DNA of 31,804 nucleotides, taken from contig DATDCV010000307.1 in the NCBI GenBank assembly GCA_036524155.1, positions 1 through 31,804 on the forward strand. The letters are read 5' to 3'. Positions within the stretch are counted from its first letter, which is position 1. The number at the start of each line of letters is the position of its first letter. Source of the DNA: DATDCV01 sp036524155. GTDB taxonomy: Bacteria; Verrucomicrobiota; Verrucomicrobiia; Limisphaerales; UBA8199. The notes below the pieces were generated by a model, which worked only from the letters and a program-made list of their open reading frames with translations, did not search any database and was not told the origin of the DNA. Below are positions 14,569-21,739 of this stretch, piece after piece. A program made the position numbers and the translations under genes.

Positions 14569-15498
14569 TCACGCCCACACCTCCGCCTTTCTGAGCTGTT
14601 TGAGCAAGAGGTCCTCCAGCGAAGTATTCGAGCTGGCAGTGAACAGGTTGATGCCCCGGGATTGGCAGAACTCGCGCATCCGTTGCAGAAAATTCTGCAC
14701 CATCTGCTGGTAGGACTTCATCCGATACCGCCCGAAAGTGACCTCTTGGGTGGCGCCCGTTTCGGAATCGACCAGCCGCAGGTCGCCGAAGGTCGAGGGT
14801 GAGAGTTCCTCGGGAGCGAGAATCTGAACCGCATCGACCTGAAAGCCGCGCCCGACGAGGGCCGTCAGGCCCTCGTCATACCCGCCGGGGTCCAGAAAGT
14901 CGCTGAGCACAACGGCGAGCCCGGAATGGCGGGCTTCGAGTGCGCCGCGTCGCAGCGCCTGGTTAAGGTCAGCCGCGCCACCGGCCGTCAGCATGGTGAG
15001 ATTTTGAAAGAATTGCAGGGCGGATTTTTTGCCGCGAACCGAACGCAGCGCTCCCCGGGCGGCAAGCTCGGCCGTGCGGTCGGCCTGGCCGCTCTCGCCG
15101 TTACCCTGCACGGCGGGGAACGGGATCACACTGACGCGATCAAAGCCACAAAGCGCGACGTATCCCATCGCGGCGGCGACCTGGCGGGCAAAATCGAATT
15201 TGCGCGGTTCGCCGAAGGTCATCGACTCGCTGGCGTCGAGGAAGATGCGCACCGGCAGCTCACGCTCTTCTTCGTAGAGCTTCAGAAAGAGGCGTTCGAG
15301 CCGGCCGTAGAGATTCCAATCGAGGTAACGGAAGTCGTCGCCGTGCACATAGGCGCGATAATCAGCGAACTCGACCGACTGGCCGCGGGCGCGGCTGCGG
15401 CGTTCGCCGCGGGCGGAGCTTTTGGCGCGGCGGCTCGCCAGCAATTGGAACTGCTCGAGCCGGCGCAACAGCTCGGGGGTGAGCAGGGGATTGGACAT
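14569..15498 (-). CDS. DUF58 domain protein (VWA-like)
   Basis: This is a 309-residue protein and matches the normal family length. The DUF58 signature is plain: GQSVEFADYRAYVHGDDFRY followed by LDWNLYGRLERLFLKLYEEE (~38-78). A VWA-like MIDAS follows (IFLDASESMTFGEP). No membrane segment is seen, so it is a soluble variant. DUF58 proteins are constant partners of MoxR ATPases and are thought to act as adaptor or client-binding subunits. It starts 24 nt after the MoxR stop, so the two are co-transcribed. Its stop is directly abutted by a heptamer repeat element, which may set the mRNA 3' end or the relative level of the downstream genes. Confidence 0.94.
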   Translation of the reverse strand: MSNPLLTPELLRRLEQFQLLASRRAKSSARGERRSRARGQSVEFADYRAYVHGDDFRYLDWNLYGRLERLFLKLYEEERELPVRIFLDASESMTFGEPRKFDFARQVAAAMGYVALCGFDRVSVIPFPAVQGNGESGQADRTAELAARGALRSVRGKKSALQFFQNLTMLTAGGAADLNQALRRGALEARHSGLAVVLSDFLDPGGYDEGLTALVGRGFQVDAVQILAPEELSPSTFGDLRLVDSETGATQEVTFGRYRMKSYQQMVQNFLQRMREFCQSRGINLFTASSNTSLEDLLLKQLRKAEVWA

Positions 15499-15522
15499 GT
15501 TGAGGTGCCGGCCGCCGGGAGC

Positions 15523-16524
15523 TTAGACCGCCACGGCCTGCGCGTCGCGCGGCACATCTTTCAGAATTTGCGCGATGATGTGATCGGTCGTGATGCCTTC
15601 GGCTTCGGCTTCAAAGTTCGGAATCAGCCGGTGCCGCAGCGCCGTCGCCGCGACGGCCTCAAGATCGTCGAAACTGACATTGAACCGGCCATGGGTAAGG
15701 GCGCGGACTTTGCCGGCGAGGATGAGAGTCTGACCACCGCGCGGGCTGCTGCCAAAGCGCAGATACTGGGTCGCGATCGGGGCGGCCGTGTCCGTGCGGG
15801 GATGGGTGGCCAGCACGAGCCGGACCGCATAATCCTTCACATGCGAAGCTACCGGCACCTGGCGCACCAGCGCCATCAGCTCGACGAGGGACTCGCGGTT
15901 GAGGACTTTCTGAACCTGCGTCTGCGCGCCGGCGGTCGTGCGGTTGAGCACTTCGGTGAGCTCATCCGCCGAGGGATAGCCGACGAGGATCTTGAAGAAG
16001 AACCGGTCGAGTTGGGCTTCCGGCAACGGGTAAGTGCCTTCCTGGTCGATGGGGTTCTGGGTGGCCATCACAAAGAAGGGCTCCTCGAGGCGGCGCAGTT
16101 CGCCGCCAGCGGTCACCTGGTGTTCCTGCATCGCCTCAAGCAACGCCGATTGGGTCTTTGGCGTCGCGCGGTTGATTTCGTCCGCGAGAATCAAGTGCGC
16201 GAAAATGGGGCCGCGCTGGAACTCGAATTCACGCCGGCCACCGGGCGTTTCCATCACCATGTTGGTGCCCAGGATGTCGGCGGGCATCAGGTCGGGAGTG
16301 AACTGGATGCGATTGAACGAGAGGTCCAGCACCTCGCTCAGGGTACGCACCAGCAGGGTCTTGCCCAGTCCCGGCACGCCCTCGAGCAGCACGTGGCCGC
16401 CCGCAAACAACGAAATGAGCGTGCCCTCGACCACGGCGTCCTGCCCCACGATGACTTTGCCAAGCTCGGCGCGAAGCGCGCTGTAGCTTTCAGTGAACGA
16501 CTGGATGGCTTCTTCTGTGTTCAT
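15523..16524 (-). CDS. MoxR-family AAA+ ATPase
   Basis: This is a 333-residue protein. Walker A is GVPGLGKT at residues 49-56, Walker B is LILADE at 111-116, sensor-1 Asn157 lies in MATQNP, and the arginine-finger region LPEAQLDRF is at ~167-175. The C-terminal lid is present, with GSSPRGGQTLILAGKVRAL typical of the family. MoxR ATPases are chaperone-like and mature metalloproteins or membrane complexes together with VWA proteins. A Shine-Dalgarno-like AGGAAG lies upstream of ATG 16524. It heads the MoxR-DUF58-BatA series. The gap to the upstream coiled-coil membrane gene is occupied by the four-helix-bundle element, which may have been inserted into a formerly continuous operon (inference). 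Confidence 0.95.
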   Translation of the reverse strand: MNTEEAIQSFTESYSALRAELGKVIVGQDAVVEGTLISLFAGGHVLLEGVPGLGKTLLVRTLSEVLDLSFNRIQFTPDLMPADILGTNMVMETPGGRREFEFQRGPIFAHLILADEINRATPKTQSALLEAMQEHQVTAGGELRRLEEPFFVMATQNPIDQEGTYPLPEAQLDRFFFKILVGYPSADELTEVLNRTTAGAQTQVQKVLNRESLVELMALVRQVPVASHVKDYAVRLVLATHPRTDTAAPIATQYLRFGSSPRGGQTLILAGKVRALTHGRFNVSFDDLEAVAATALRHRLIPNFEAEAEGITTDHIIAQILKDVPRDAQAVAV

Positions 16525-16544
16525 CTTCTCATCTTCCTAAGATT

Positions 16545-17090
16545 GTTGCAGGTTGCAGGTTACAGGTTTCAAGTTCTTCCCCTCGGCTAATTCTCACGGG
16601 TATAGCGGCGTCGGGAGTTGGTTGGGAGGCTCTCAAGGTACTCGATGAATTTGGCGATCCGCCGCGACAGCGCTAGGGCTGCCCCGCGCACATGGTTGAA
16701 GACGGCTTGGTCTAGGTACTCCTGGTCGAAAGCGACGTAGAGCTGCGACCGCACCTCGCCATTCGAACCCTTCGCAATGTTCAGAAACTGAATGAACTCT
16801 TTCCGAGTGCCGCGCTCAAAACCTTCAGCAATGTTGGACATGGTGGAGGTTGCCGCCCGCGTGATCTGGTCGCGCAATGCGAAATCCCGGTGGAAAAGCC
16901 GCTGCCGGGAAAGGTTATAGACTTCTTTAACCAGGGCTCGGGCCTCCTGCCAAACATGCAAGTCTTCAAACTGTTGCGCCGTGGCCATAAATCAATCGAG
17001 TTGCCTGGTTCTCATCTGAGTCTTGTGCCTAGTCAATAACGTGGTCCGGAGCACGCAACCTGTAACCTGTAACCAGTAACCTGCAACTTT
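16545..17090. mobile_element. Putative small mobile unit: heptamer terminal inverted repeats around a four-helix-bundle gene
   Basis: The left end 16545-16575 is four heptamers (GTTGCAG, GTTGCAG, GTTACAG, GTTTCAA) plus GTT. The right end 17056-17090 is five heptamers in the opposite sense (CAACCTG, TAACCTG, TAACCAG, TAACCTG, CAACTTT). The ends align as imperfect ~31-bp inverted repeats starting GTTGCAGGTT on both outer sides. The only gene inside is the four-helix-bundle protein (16587-16988). The unit is ~546 bp, lies 14 nt past the stop of the upstream gene, and has no transposase. I see no clear target-site duplication. Confidence 0.6.
16587..16988 (-). CDS. Four-helix-bundle protein (23S rRNA intervening-sequence / S23 type)
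   Basis: This is a 133-residue protein, typical family length. Conserved features are FEDLHVWQEARALVKEVY at the N-terminus, then QITRAATSTMSNIAEGFERG and TRKEFIQFLNIAKGSNGEVR, the signature of the family first found inside 23S rRNA intervening sequences. The fold is a soluble helical bundle that forms pentamers in solved relatives; a basic face suggests nucleic-acid binding, but the cellular role is not established. Avd proteins of diversity-generating retroelements share the fold, but no reverse transcriptase or repeat pair is here. It sits alone between heptamer inverted repeats, interrupting an otherwise tightly packed cluster, which argues for acquisition as a unit. Confidence 0.92.
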   Translation of the reverse strand: MATAQQFEDLHVWQEARALVKEVYNLSRQRLFHRDFALRDQITRAATSTMSNIAEGFERGTRKEFIQFLNIAKGSNGEVRSQLYVAFDQEYLDQAVFNHVRGAALALSRRIAKFIEYLESLPTNSRRRYTREN

Positions 17091-17104
17091 AGACTCCCCG
17101 TCGC

Positions 17105-19033
17105 TCATTTCTTCAGATCATCAAAATAGTCCTTAACCGCGTTTTGGTACGCGCGTGGGACTTTTTCCTGGCTCAAGGCGCTTTGGGCATCGGATTGCGC
17201 GGCGGTGGCAGCCTCCTCGTAGGCGACCTTGCTCTGGCCTTTGATGCTGACGCCTTTGAGCGTGATGCTGGGCATCTGGGCGCCGGGCGAGAACTGACCT
17301 TTGACTTTGGTGGGCTTGAGCGCGTCCGTCAGCTCGCCTTCGCCGCGATCGCTGTGGCCGCGAGGGTCTTCGTCGGGTCGGGTAATGCCGGAGTTATCCC
17401 AGCCCTGGCTCATTTCGCCGTTCCATTCCGTGCCCTCGTCCGCCCAGGTGCCCACGCCGCCCCCGGGTCTGAACCCCTTGCCGTAGCCGCCCCGGTTGGA
17501 CATTCGCCAGCCCTGGCCGTTGCCGATTGCCATCGAGGCCTCTTTCAGTGCGTCGAGCGTCGCTTGGAGTTGCTGGGCATCCCCCAACTGCTGCATAAGC
17601 TGGTCCAGTTCTTTCGACGCATTCGCCAGCGATTGCGCCGCGCCCGACTTGTCGCCCCCTTGCATCTGTTTAGAGGCGTTCTTGAGATGTTCCGCGACCT
17701 TGCCGTAGTTGCCTGCCGGATCCACCGCTTTGGAAACCTCGTCCATCAGTTTCCGCAACGCTTCCGGCGTGAGATTCGCTGCCTTCAATTGGCTGATCAT
17801 CTTTTGCAGCGTCTGCTGCGCCGCCTCGGGCTGCCCAAATTTCAACTGCTCGGCCAGGTCCTTGCCAAGCTTTTCGACCTGTTGCTGGAGTTGCTGCAGG
17901 TTTTTCGCCATGTCCCTCATCTTTTCCAGGTCGGCGGTCGCCGCCTGCAGGTCTTTGAGCAAGAGGTCCGCCTGGTTATTGGCCAGCGCATTGATAGCGT
18001 CGTCAATTTGAGGAACTTGCAGACCCATGTCCTGAACCTGCCGGGAGAGCGCCGAAAGTGCCTCCGACATTTTTTGGCGTTCCGCATCGGTTCCCGGCGA
18101 GTTTTTGTCGGCCAAAGCCTTTGCGGCCTCTTCCAGTTTTTCGAGGTTCTTCTTGAGTTGGTCGAGCGCGTCCGGATTGCCGGTGGGGCTGCCGAGCTGT
18201 TTTTGGAGAGCTTCGATCTGCTTCTGGAGGGCGGCGGTGGCCTGCGAATCACTGCCGGTGGCGCTCCGGGCGGCCTGTTCGAGCCGCTTCAACGAGGGGT
18301 CTTTGCCGAGTTCCTTGATTTCCTCTTTCAGCTTCTCAGCGACACTTGCGAGGTCTTTGAGCGCCTCGCTCCGGGTCAGCGCTTTGGCAGCCAACTGTTC
18401 GGCGACATTGGTCACCGACGAAAGTGACTGGCGGGTCGGCTCAAGCGCGGGCGTGCGTTTCTCCAGTGAGTGTCTCGTAAGCTCCGCCAACTGGCGCCCC
18501 GCTTCTTTGATGTTTTGATCGTCGATCTTCTTTTGCAGGTAAGTCTTGCTTCGGTATTCGGGAACAAAACCCAGCCCCGCGCACAAGGCGAGCACCACCA
18601 ACGCCCAGCGGGTGGCTCGCGGGAGTTTGAGCGGCAGCAGTTTCCGCGGGTCCAGATCCTTGGCATGCTGAGCGGCGTCGTTGAGGACGAGATCCCGCCA
18701 GGCGCCCGCGCCCGATTCATTTGAGACCTCGATGGCGGTGCTGAGACGTTCCTGCAAACGCCGCCGGCCGTCCACCCAGCGAGCAACCTGCTTCAAGTCC
18801 GGGTTCCGCCAACCGCCAAGGATGCCCCCAACGAGCATGCAGGGAAACGGAGCGAGGCCGGCCACGGCCATTGTCCAAAGCGGCAGCGGCAGCAGATGAT
18901 AAACGCCAAGCAGCAGCAGCGTGAGGACCCCACCCACCAACAGTCCCAGCCACAGTCCCCGGAGGGCGCAGGCCAAACGGCGCCGCCGGCCCGCGCGTTG
19001 AAGCGCCGACTCGATAACCTGGATCTCGCTCAT
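17105..19033 (-). CDS. Coiled-coil membrane protein of the MoxR/Bat cluster (DUF4175-like architecture)
   Basis: This is a 642-residue protein. Hydrophobic helices lie at ~27-47 and ~52-74, followed by a segment (WRNPDLKQVARWVDGRRRLQERLSTAIE) resembling the N-terminal region of DUF4175-type proteins, and a third helix at ~139-156. Residues ~160-490 are Gln/Leu/Lys/Glu-rich with long coiled-coil heptads (LQQLQQQVEKLGKDLAEQL). A Gly-rich linker (~500-560) and a short conserved end (PRAYQNAVKDYFDDLKK) finish the protein. The last feature is the usual C-terminus of large proteins linked to MoxR/VWA clusters in this part of the bacterial tree. The likely location is the inner membrane with a large extracytoplasmic coiled coil. 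The function is unknown; I infer participation in the MoxR-VWA complex from position. The start ATG 19033 has only a weak GGG-containing ribosome site. Confidence 0.85.
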   Translation of the reverse strand: MSEIQVIESALQRAGRRRRLACALRGLWLGLLVGGVLTLLLLGVYHLLPLPLWTMAVAGLAPFPCMLVGGILGGWRNPDLKQVARWVDGRRRLQERLSTAIEVSNESGAGAWRDLVLNDAAQHAKDLDPRKLLPLKLPRATRWALVVLALCAGLGFVPEYRSKTYLQKKIDDQNIKEAGRQLAELTRHSLEKRTPALEPTRQSLSSVTNVAEQLAAKALTRSEALKDLASVAEKLKEEIKELGKDPSLKRLEQAARSATGSDSQATAALQKQIEALQKQLGSPTGNPDALDQLKKNLEKLEEAAKALADKNSPGTDAERQKMSEALSALSRQVQDMGLQVPQIDDAINALANNQADLLLKDLQAATADLEKMRDMAKNLQQLQQQVEKLGKDLAEQLKFGQPEAAQQTLQKMISQLKAANLTPEALRKLMDEVSKAVDPAGNYGKVAEHLKNASKQMQGGDKSGAAQSLANASKELDQLMQQLGDAQQLQATLDALKEASMAIGNGQGWRMSNRGGYGKGFRPGGGVGTWADEGTEWNGEMSQGWDNSGITRPDEDPRGHSDRGEGELTDALKPTKVKGQFSPGAQMPSITLKGVSIKGQSKVAYEEAATAAQSDAQSALSQEKVPRAYQNAVKDYFDDLKK

Positions 19034-19122
19034 AAGCCCTTGGCCAAAGCTGCCGCAGGCACGCGGGTTTGGCCAGTGTTAAATCATTTGACAGGGGCGG
19101 GAACCGAACGTTCCGTGAATTT

Positions 19123-19359
19123 CTATTGCCGTTCGTACTCGCCTTTGTTCACGCGTTTGAGAACCGTGAACCCGGCTTTCTTGGCATCGGAAATGGACAG
19201 GCTTTTGGGGGTATTGAAAGGTGACCAGACCCGGCGGACCGGCTTCTTGCAGGCGGGGCAGTGGGTCAGCGGCCTGGCGGAAAGCGGGCGGACGAGAGTG
19301 AACCGGCCACCGCACACCTGACAGTCGCCTTCACACAATTCGTATTCGTACAATGGCAT
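19123..19359 (-). CDS. FmdB-family zinc-ribbon protein
   Basis: This is a 78-residue protein. ATG 19359 is preferred over an upstream TTG at 19365 because the protein then begins MPLYEYEL, the canonical FmdB opening. Two CxxC knuckles, Cys13-x2-Cys16 and Cys34-x2-Cys37, form the zinc ribbon, and a basic C-terminal part follows (SISDAKKAGFTVLKR). The family is often annotated as putative regulator, but its molecular role is not settled. It lies between the slipin gene and the coiled-coil membrane gene, just after heptamer repeat copy 4, so it may be transcribed from read-through or from a promoter within or near the repeat. Confidence 0.88.
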   Translation of the reverse strand: MPLYEYELCEGDCQVCGGRFTLVRPLSARPLTHCPACKKPVRRVWSPFNTPKSLSISDAKKAGFTVLKRVNKGEYERQ

Positions 19360-19364
19360 GATCA

Positions 19365-19494
19365 AAAGCCGAAATCCGAGCTTTCGGGGTCCTGTTCATT
19401 CCCCACTTCCAGCGACGTCCTCATCTGGTTTCGTTGTGGCTGCACGGGAGCGAGTCTGCGCGTGTCGGGCTTCGGATTTCGGCCTTCGGATTTC
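19365..19494. repeat. Heptamer inverted-repeat element, copy 4 (short)
   Basis: The left arm 19365-19386 (AAAGCCGAAATCCGAGCTTT...) and right arm about 19465-19494 (TCGGGCTTCGGATTTCGGCC...) are inverted versions of the same heptamer unit, with a ~78-bp core. It ends 2 nt from the slipin stop codon (19497-19499) and begins 6 nt before the FmdB ATG (reading the minus strand), so it fills the whole intergenic space. Confidence 0.82.
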
Positions 19495-19496
19495 CT

Positions 19497-20276
19497 TTAC
19501 GCCTTCGGTCCCTTCAGGAAAGGACTGAACAGGTCGATGGGCACCGGCAGGAAGGTGGTGGTATTATGCTCGCTGGAGATTTCGCGCATGGTTTGCAGAA
19601 ACCGCAGTTGCAGCGCGATCGGTTCCTTGCTGATCATGGCCGCTGCCTGAACCATCTTTTCCGCCGCCTGGAATTCGCCTTCCGCGTTGACGATCTTTGC
19701 GCGGCGTTCGCGCTCGGCTTCGGCCTGCTTCGCCATGGCGCGTTTCATGCCGTCGGGCAGCACCACATCCTTGACTTCGACCGCCGTGACTTTGATGCCC
19801 CACGGGTCGGTTTGGCGGTCGATGATTTCCTGGAGCGTTTGGTTGATTTTTTCCCGGTGGGAAAGCAGTTCATCCAGTTCGGCCTGGCCGAGCACGCTGC
19901 GCAGGGTGGTTTGCGCGATCAGCGACGTCGCCTTCCAGAAATTCTCCACCTTGACCACCGCCGCGGTGGGGTCGATGACGCGAAAGTAAACGACCGCATC
20001 CACAGTCACCGGCACGTTGTCGCGCGTCATGACCTCCTGTTTGGCGACGTCGATGGTGACGACGCGCAAATCCATTTTCACCATTCGGTCCACGACGGGG
20101 ATCAGGAAGATGAGCCCCGGGCCTTTGGCGCCGAGCAATTTGCCGAGGCGGAAGATGACACCCCGTTCGTACTCGCGGAGGATCCGGATGGCCTGGGGCA
20201 GGACAATCGAGCCCAACACCAGGATGACGATGAGGGTTGGGACAATTCTCGCGACAGCATTTAGTTCTGGCGGCAT
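19497..20276 (-). CDS. Slipin / stomatin-family SPFH membrane protein
   Basis: This is a 259-residue protein. An N-terminal membrane helix (~9-31) is followed by REYERGVIFRLGKLLGAKGPGLIFLIPVVDRMVKMDLR, the start of the SPFH/band-7 domain. QEVMTRDNVPVTVDAVVYFRV and the helical segment RAMAKQAEAERERRAKIVNAEGE are also hallmark stomatin/slipin sequences. Slipins oligomerise into membrane rings and work with NfeD-type serine proteases, and here the NfeD gene is directly upstream (stop 20314, 37-nt gap). The pair is likely co-transcribed and acts in membrane-protein quality control or microdomain organisation. The C-terminus ends in PFLKGPKA, adjacent to a heptamer repeat. Confidence 0.95.
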   Translation of the reverse strand: MPPELNAVARIVPTLIVILVLGSIVLPQAIRILREYERGVIFRLGKLLGAKGPGLIFLIPVVDRMVKMDLRVVTIDVAKQEVMTRDNVPVTVDAVVYFRVIDPTAAVVKVENFWKATSLIAQTTLRSVLGQAELDELLSHREKINQTLQEIIDRQTDPWGIKVTAVEVKDVVLPDGMKRAMAKQAEAERERRAKIVNAEGEFQAAEKMVQAAAMISKEPIALQLRFLQTMREISSEHNTTTFLPVPIDLFSPFLKGPKA

Positions 20277-20313
20277 AGGTTTTGATTGGTTGGTGGTTGG
20301 TTCGGCTTGCGGC

Positions 20314-21597
20314 TCATGCCGGCTTTGGCTTGACCCGCAGAGTGAGGCCGGAAATTCCCACGATCTCGACCGGTTGCCCGGCGCCCACGGGTACCTCGCT
20401 CACCGCGTTCCAGTACTCGCCCTCGATGAAGACTTTTCCGGAGGTCGCGTCGATGGGGTTGAGAGCGGAGGTCGTCTTGCCAACCATAGTTTCCCGGCCG
20501 GCCCGCACCGGCAGGAATTGCGCGCGAAGGCCGGCACCGACGACGAAGATGAAAAAGGCGGCCGTGAGGAGGGTCGCCGGAATGATATACGCCAGGGACA
20601 GGTGGAAAGCGGAGTCGGCGCGGTTGAAAAGCATCAGCGCGCCGAGGAAGAACGCGGTGATCCCGCCAAAGGTGAGCACCCCGTGGGTCGGCGCGAAAAT
20701 ATCGGCGGCGAACAGCAGCAGCGACAGGCCGATCAGCGCCAAGCCGGCGATGTTGATCGGGAGAATGGCCGCCATGTAGAGCACGAGGATGAGCGCGATG
20801 CCACCGACCACTCCCGGCAGGATGGCTCCGGGGCTGCTCAACTCGCCGATGATGCCGTAAATCGCGGCCAGCATGAGGACCAGCATCACCTCCGGCCGCC
20901 ACAAGAGTTGGAACAATCTCTCGCGCGCCGCCATCGGGATCACCGTCACTTTGGCGCCGGCGGTTTTGAGCGTCTGGCCTTCCACCTGGCGGCCGTCGAC
21001 CCGGCTCAGCAGATCGGGCAGATCCTCGGCGATCAAATCGATCACCTTCAGCTCCAGCGCCTTTTCGGCCGTTATCGATTCACTTTTCACGGTCGCCGCT
21101 TTGGCCCACTCAACATTGCGGCCGCGCTTTTCCGCGATCGACTCGATGAAGCTGCTGCCGTAGTTCTCGAGTTTTTGTTTCATGACCTCGTCGACTTTTT
21201 CGGTGCCTTGACCGCCGAGACCCAGCACCACATGCGCCGCGCCGATCGTCGTGTGCGGAGCCATAGCCGCGATATCGGCCGCCAGCGTGATGAAACAGCC
21301 CGCGCTGGTCGCGCTCGCACCGGAGGGAGCGACGTAGACCACGATGGGCAGTCCCGCGGCATAGAAACTCTGGACAATGTCCTTGGTGGAATCCAACAGC
21401 CCGCCCGGAGTGTCGAGCTGGATGATCAAACAGGCGTCTCTGCGGGCACGGGAGACCTCGATGGCGCGCGCGATATAACCGGCCGTGGCAGGGGAGATGG
21501 CGCCATTGATTTTGACGAGCCCAGCGTCAGCAGCACGCAAGGCCGTCACCGGGCCGCCTAGCGAAAGCGCCACAAGGATCGCCAATAAGTGCCGCAT
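20314..21597 (-). CDS. NfeD-family membrane serine protease (ClpP-class, long form)
   Basis: This is 427 residues from ATG 21597, which has GGAG six bases upstream and a signal peptide (MRHLLAILVALSLGGPVTALRA); the longer open frame upstream overlaps the glucoamylase gene and is not coding. Residues 24-220 form a ClpP/SppA-like protease domain, with LIIQLDTPGGLLDSTKDIV and YVAPSGASATSAGCFI containing the likely nucleophile Ser98; a Lys partner in the following helix region is expected. About 4 to 5 membrane helices span ~228-365 and a C-terminal OB-like NfeD domain ends the protein (KVFIEGEYWNAVS, PVEIVGISGLTLRVKP). Together with the downstream slipin it forms the conserved NfeD-slipin pair. 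Confidence 0.95.
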   Translation of the reverse strand: MRHLLAILVALSLGGPVTALRAADAGLVKINGAISPATAGYIARAIEVSRARRDACLIIQLDTPGGLLDSTKDIVQSFYAAGLPIVVYVAPSGASATSAGCFITLAADIAAMAPHTTIGAAHVVLGLGGQGTEKVDEVMKQKLENYGSSFIESIAEKRGRNVEWAKAATVKSESITAEKALELKVIDLIAEDLPDLLSRVDGRQVEGQTLKTAGAKVTVIPMAARERLFQLLWRPEVMLVLMLAAIYGIIGELSSPGAILPGVVGGIALILVLYMAAILPINIAGLALIGLSLLLFAADIFAPTHGVLTFGGITAFFLGALMLFNRADSAFHLSLAYIIPATLLTAAFFIFVVGAGLRAQFLPVRAGRETMVGKTTSALNPIDATSGKVFIEGEYWNAVSEVPVGAGQPVEIVGISGLTLRVKPKPA

Positions 21598-21739
21598 AAG
21601 TTCTCCGTTATGCAGAAAAGTACCAGAATCAGCCCGGACGGCAACCGGAAAGAAACCGACATCCCAATCCACCCCGAAGAGACATGAACAACACAAACAC
21701 CCACTCGCGCGTTTTGAACTTCTGCGCTTGCTTCGGCAA

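Noticed and set aside
14926..16590. 554-codon plus-strand open frame
   Set aside because: It is antisense to the DUF58 and MoxR genes, which have intact family signatures; its sequence is Arg/Ala/Gly/His-rich shadow text.
16587..16988. Possible diversity-generating retroelement (Avd-like protein)
   Set aside because: No reverse transcriptase, template repeat or variable repeat is present; the protein fits the 23S-IVS family equally well.
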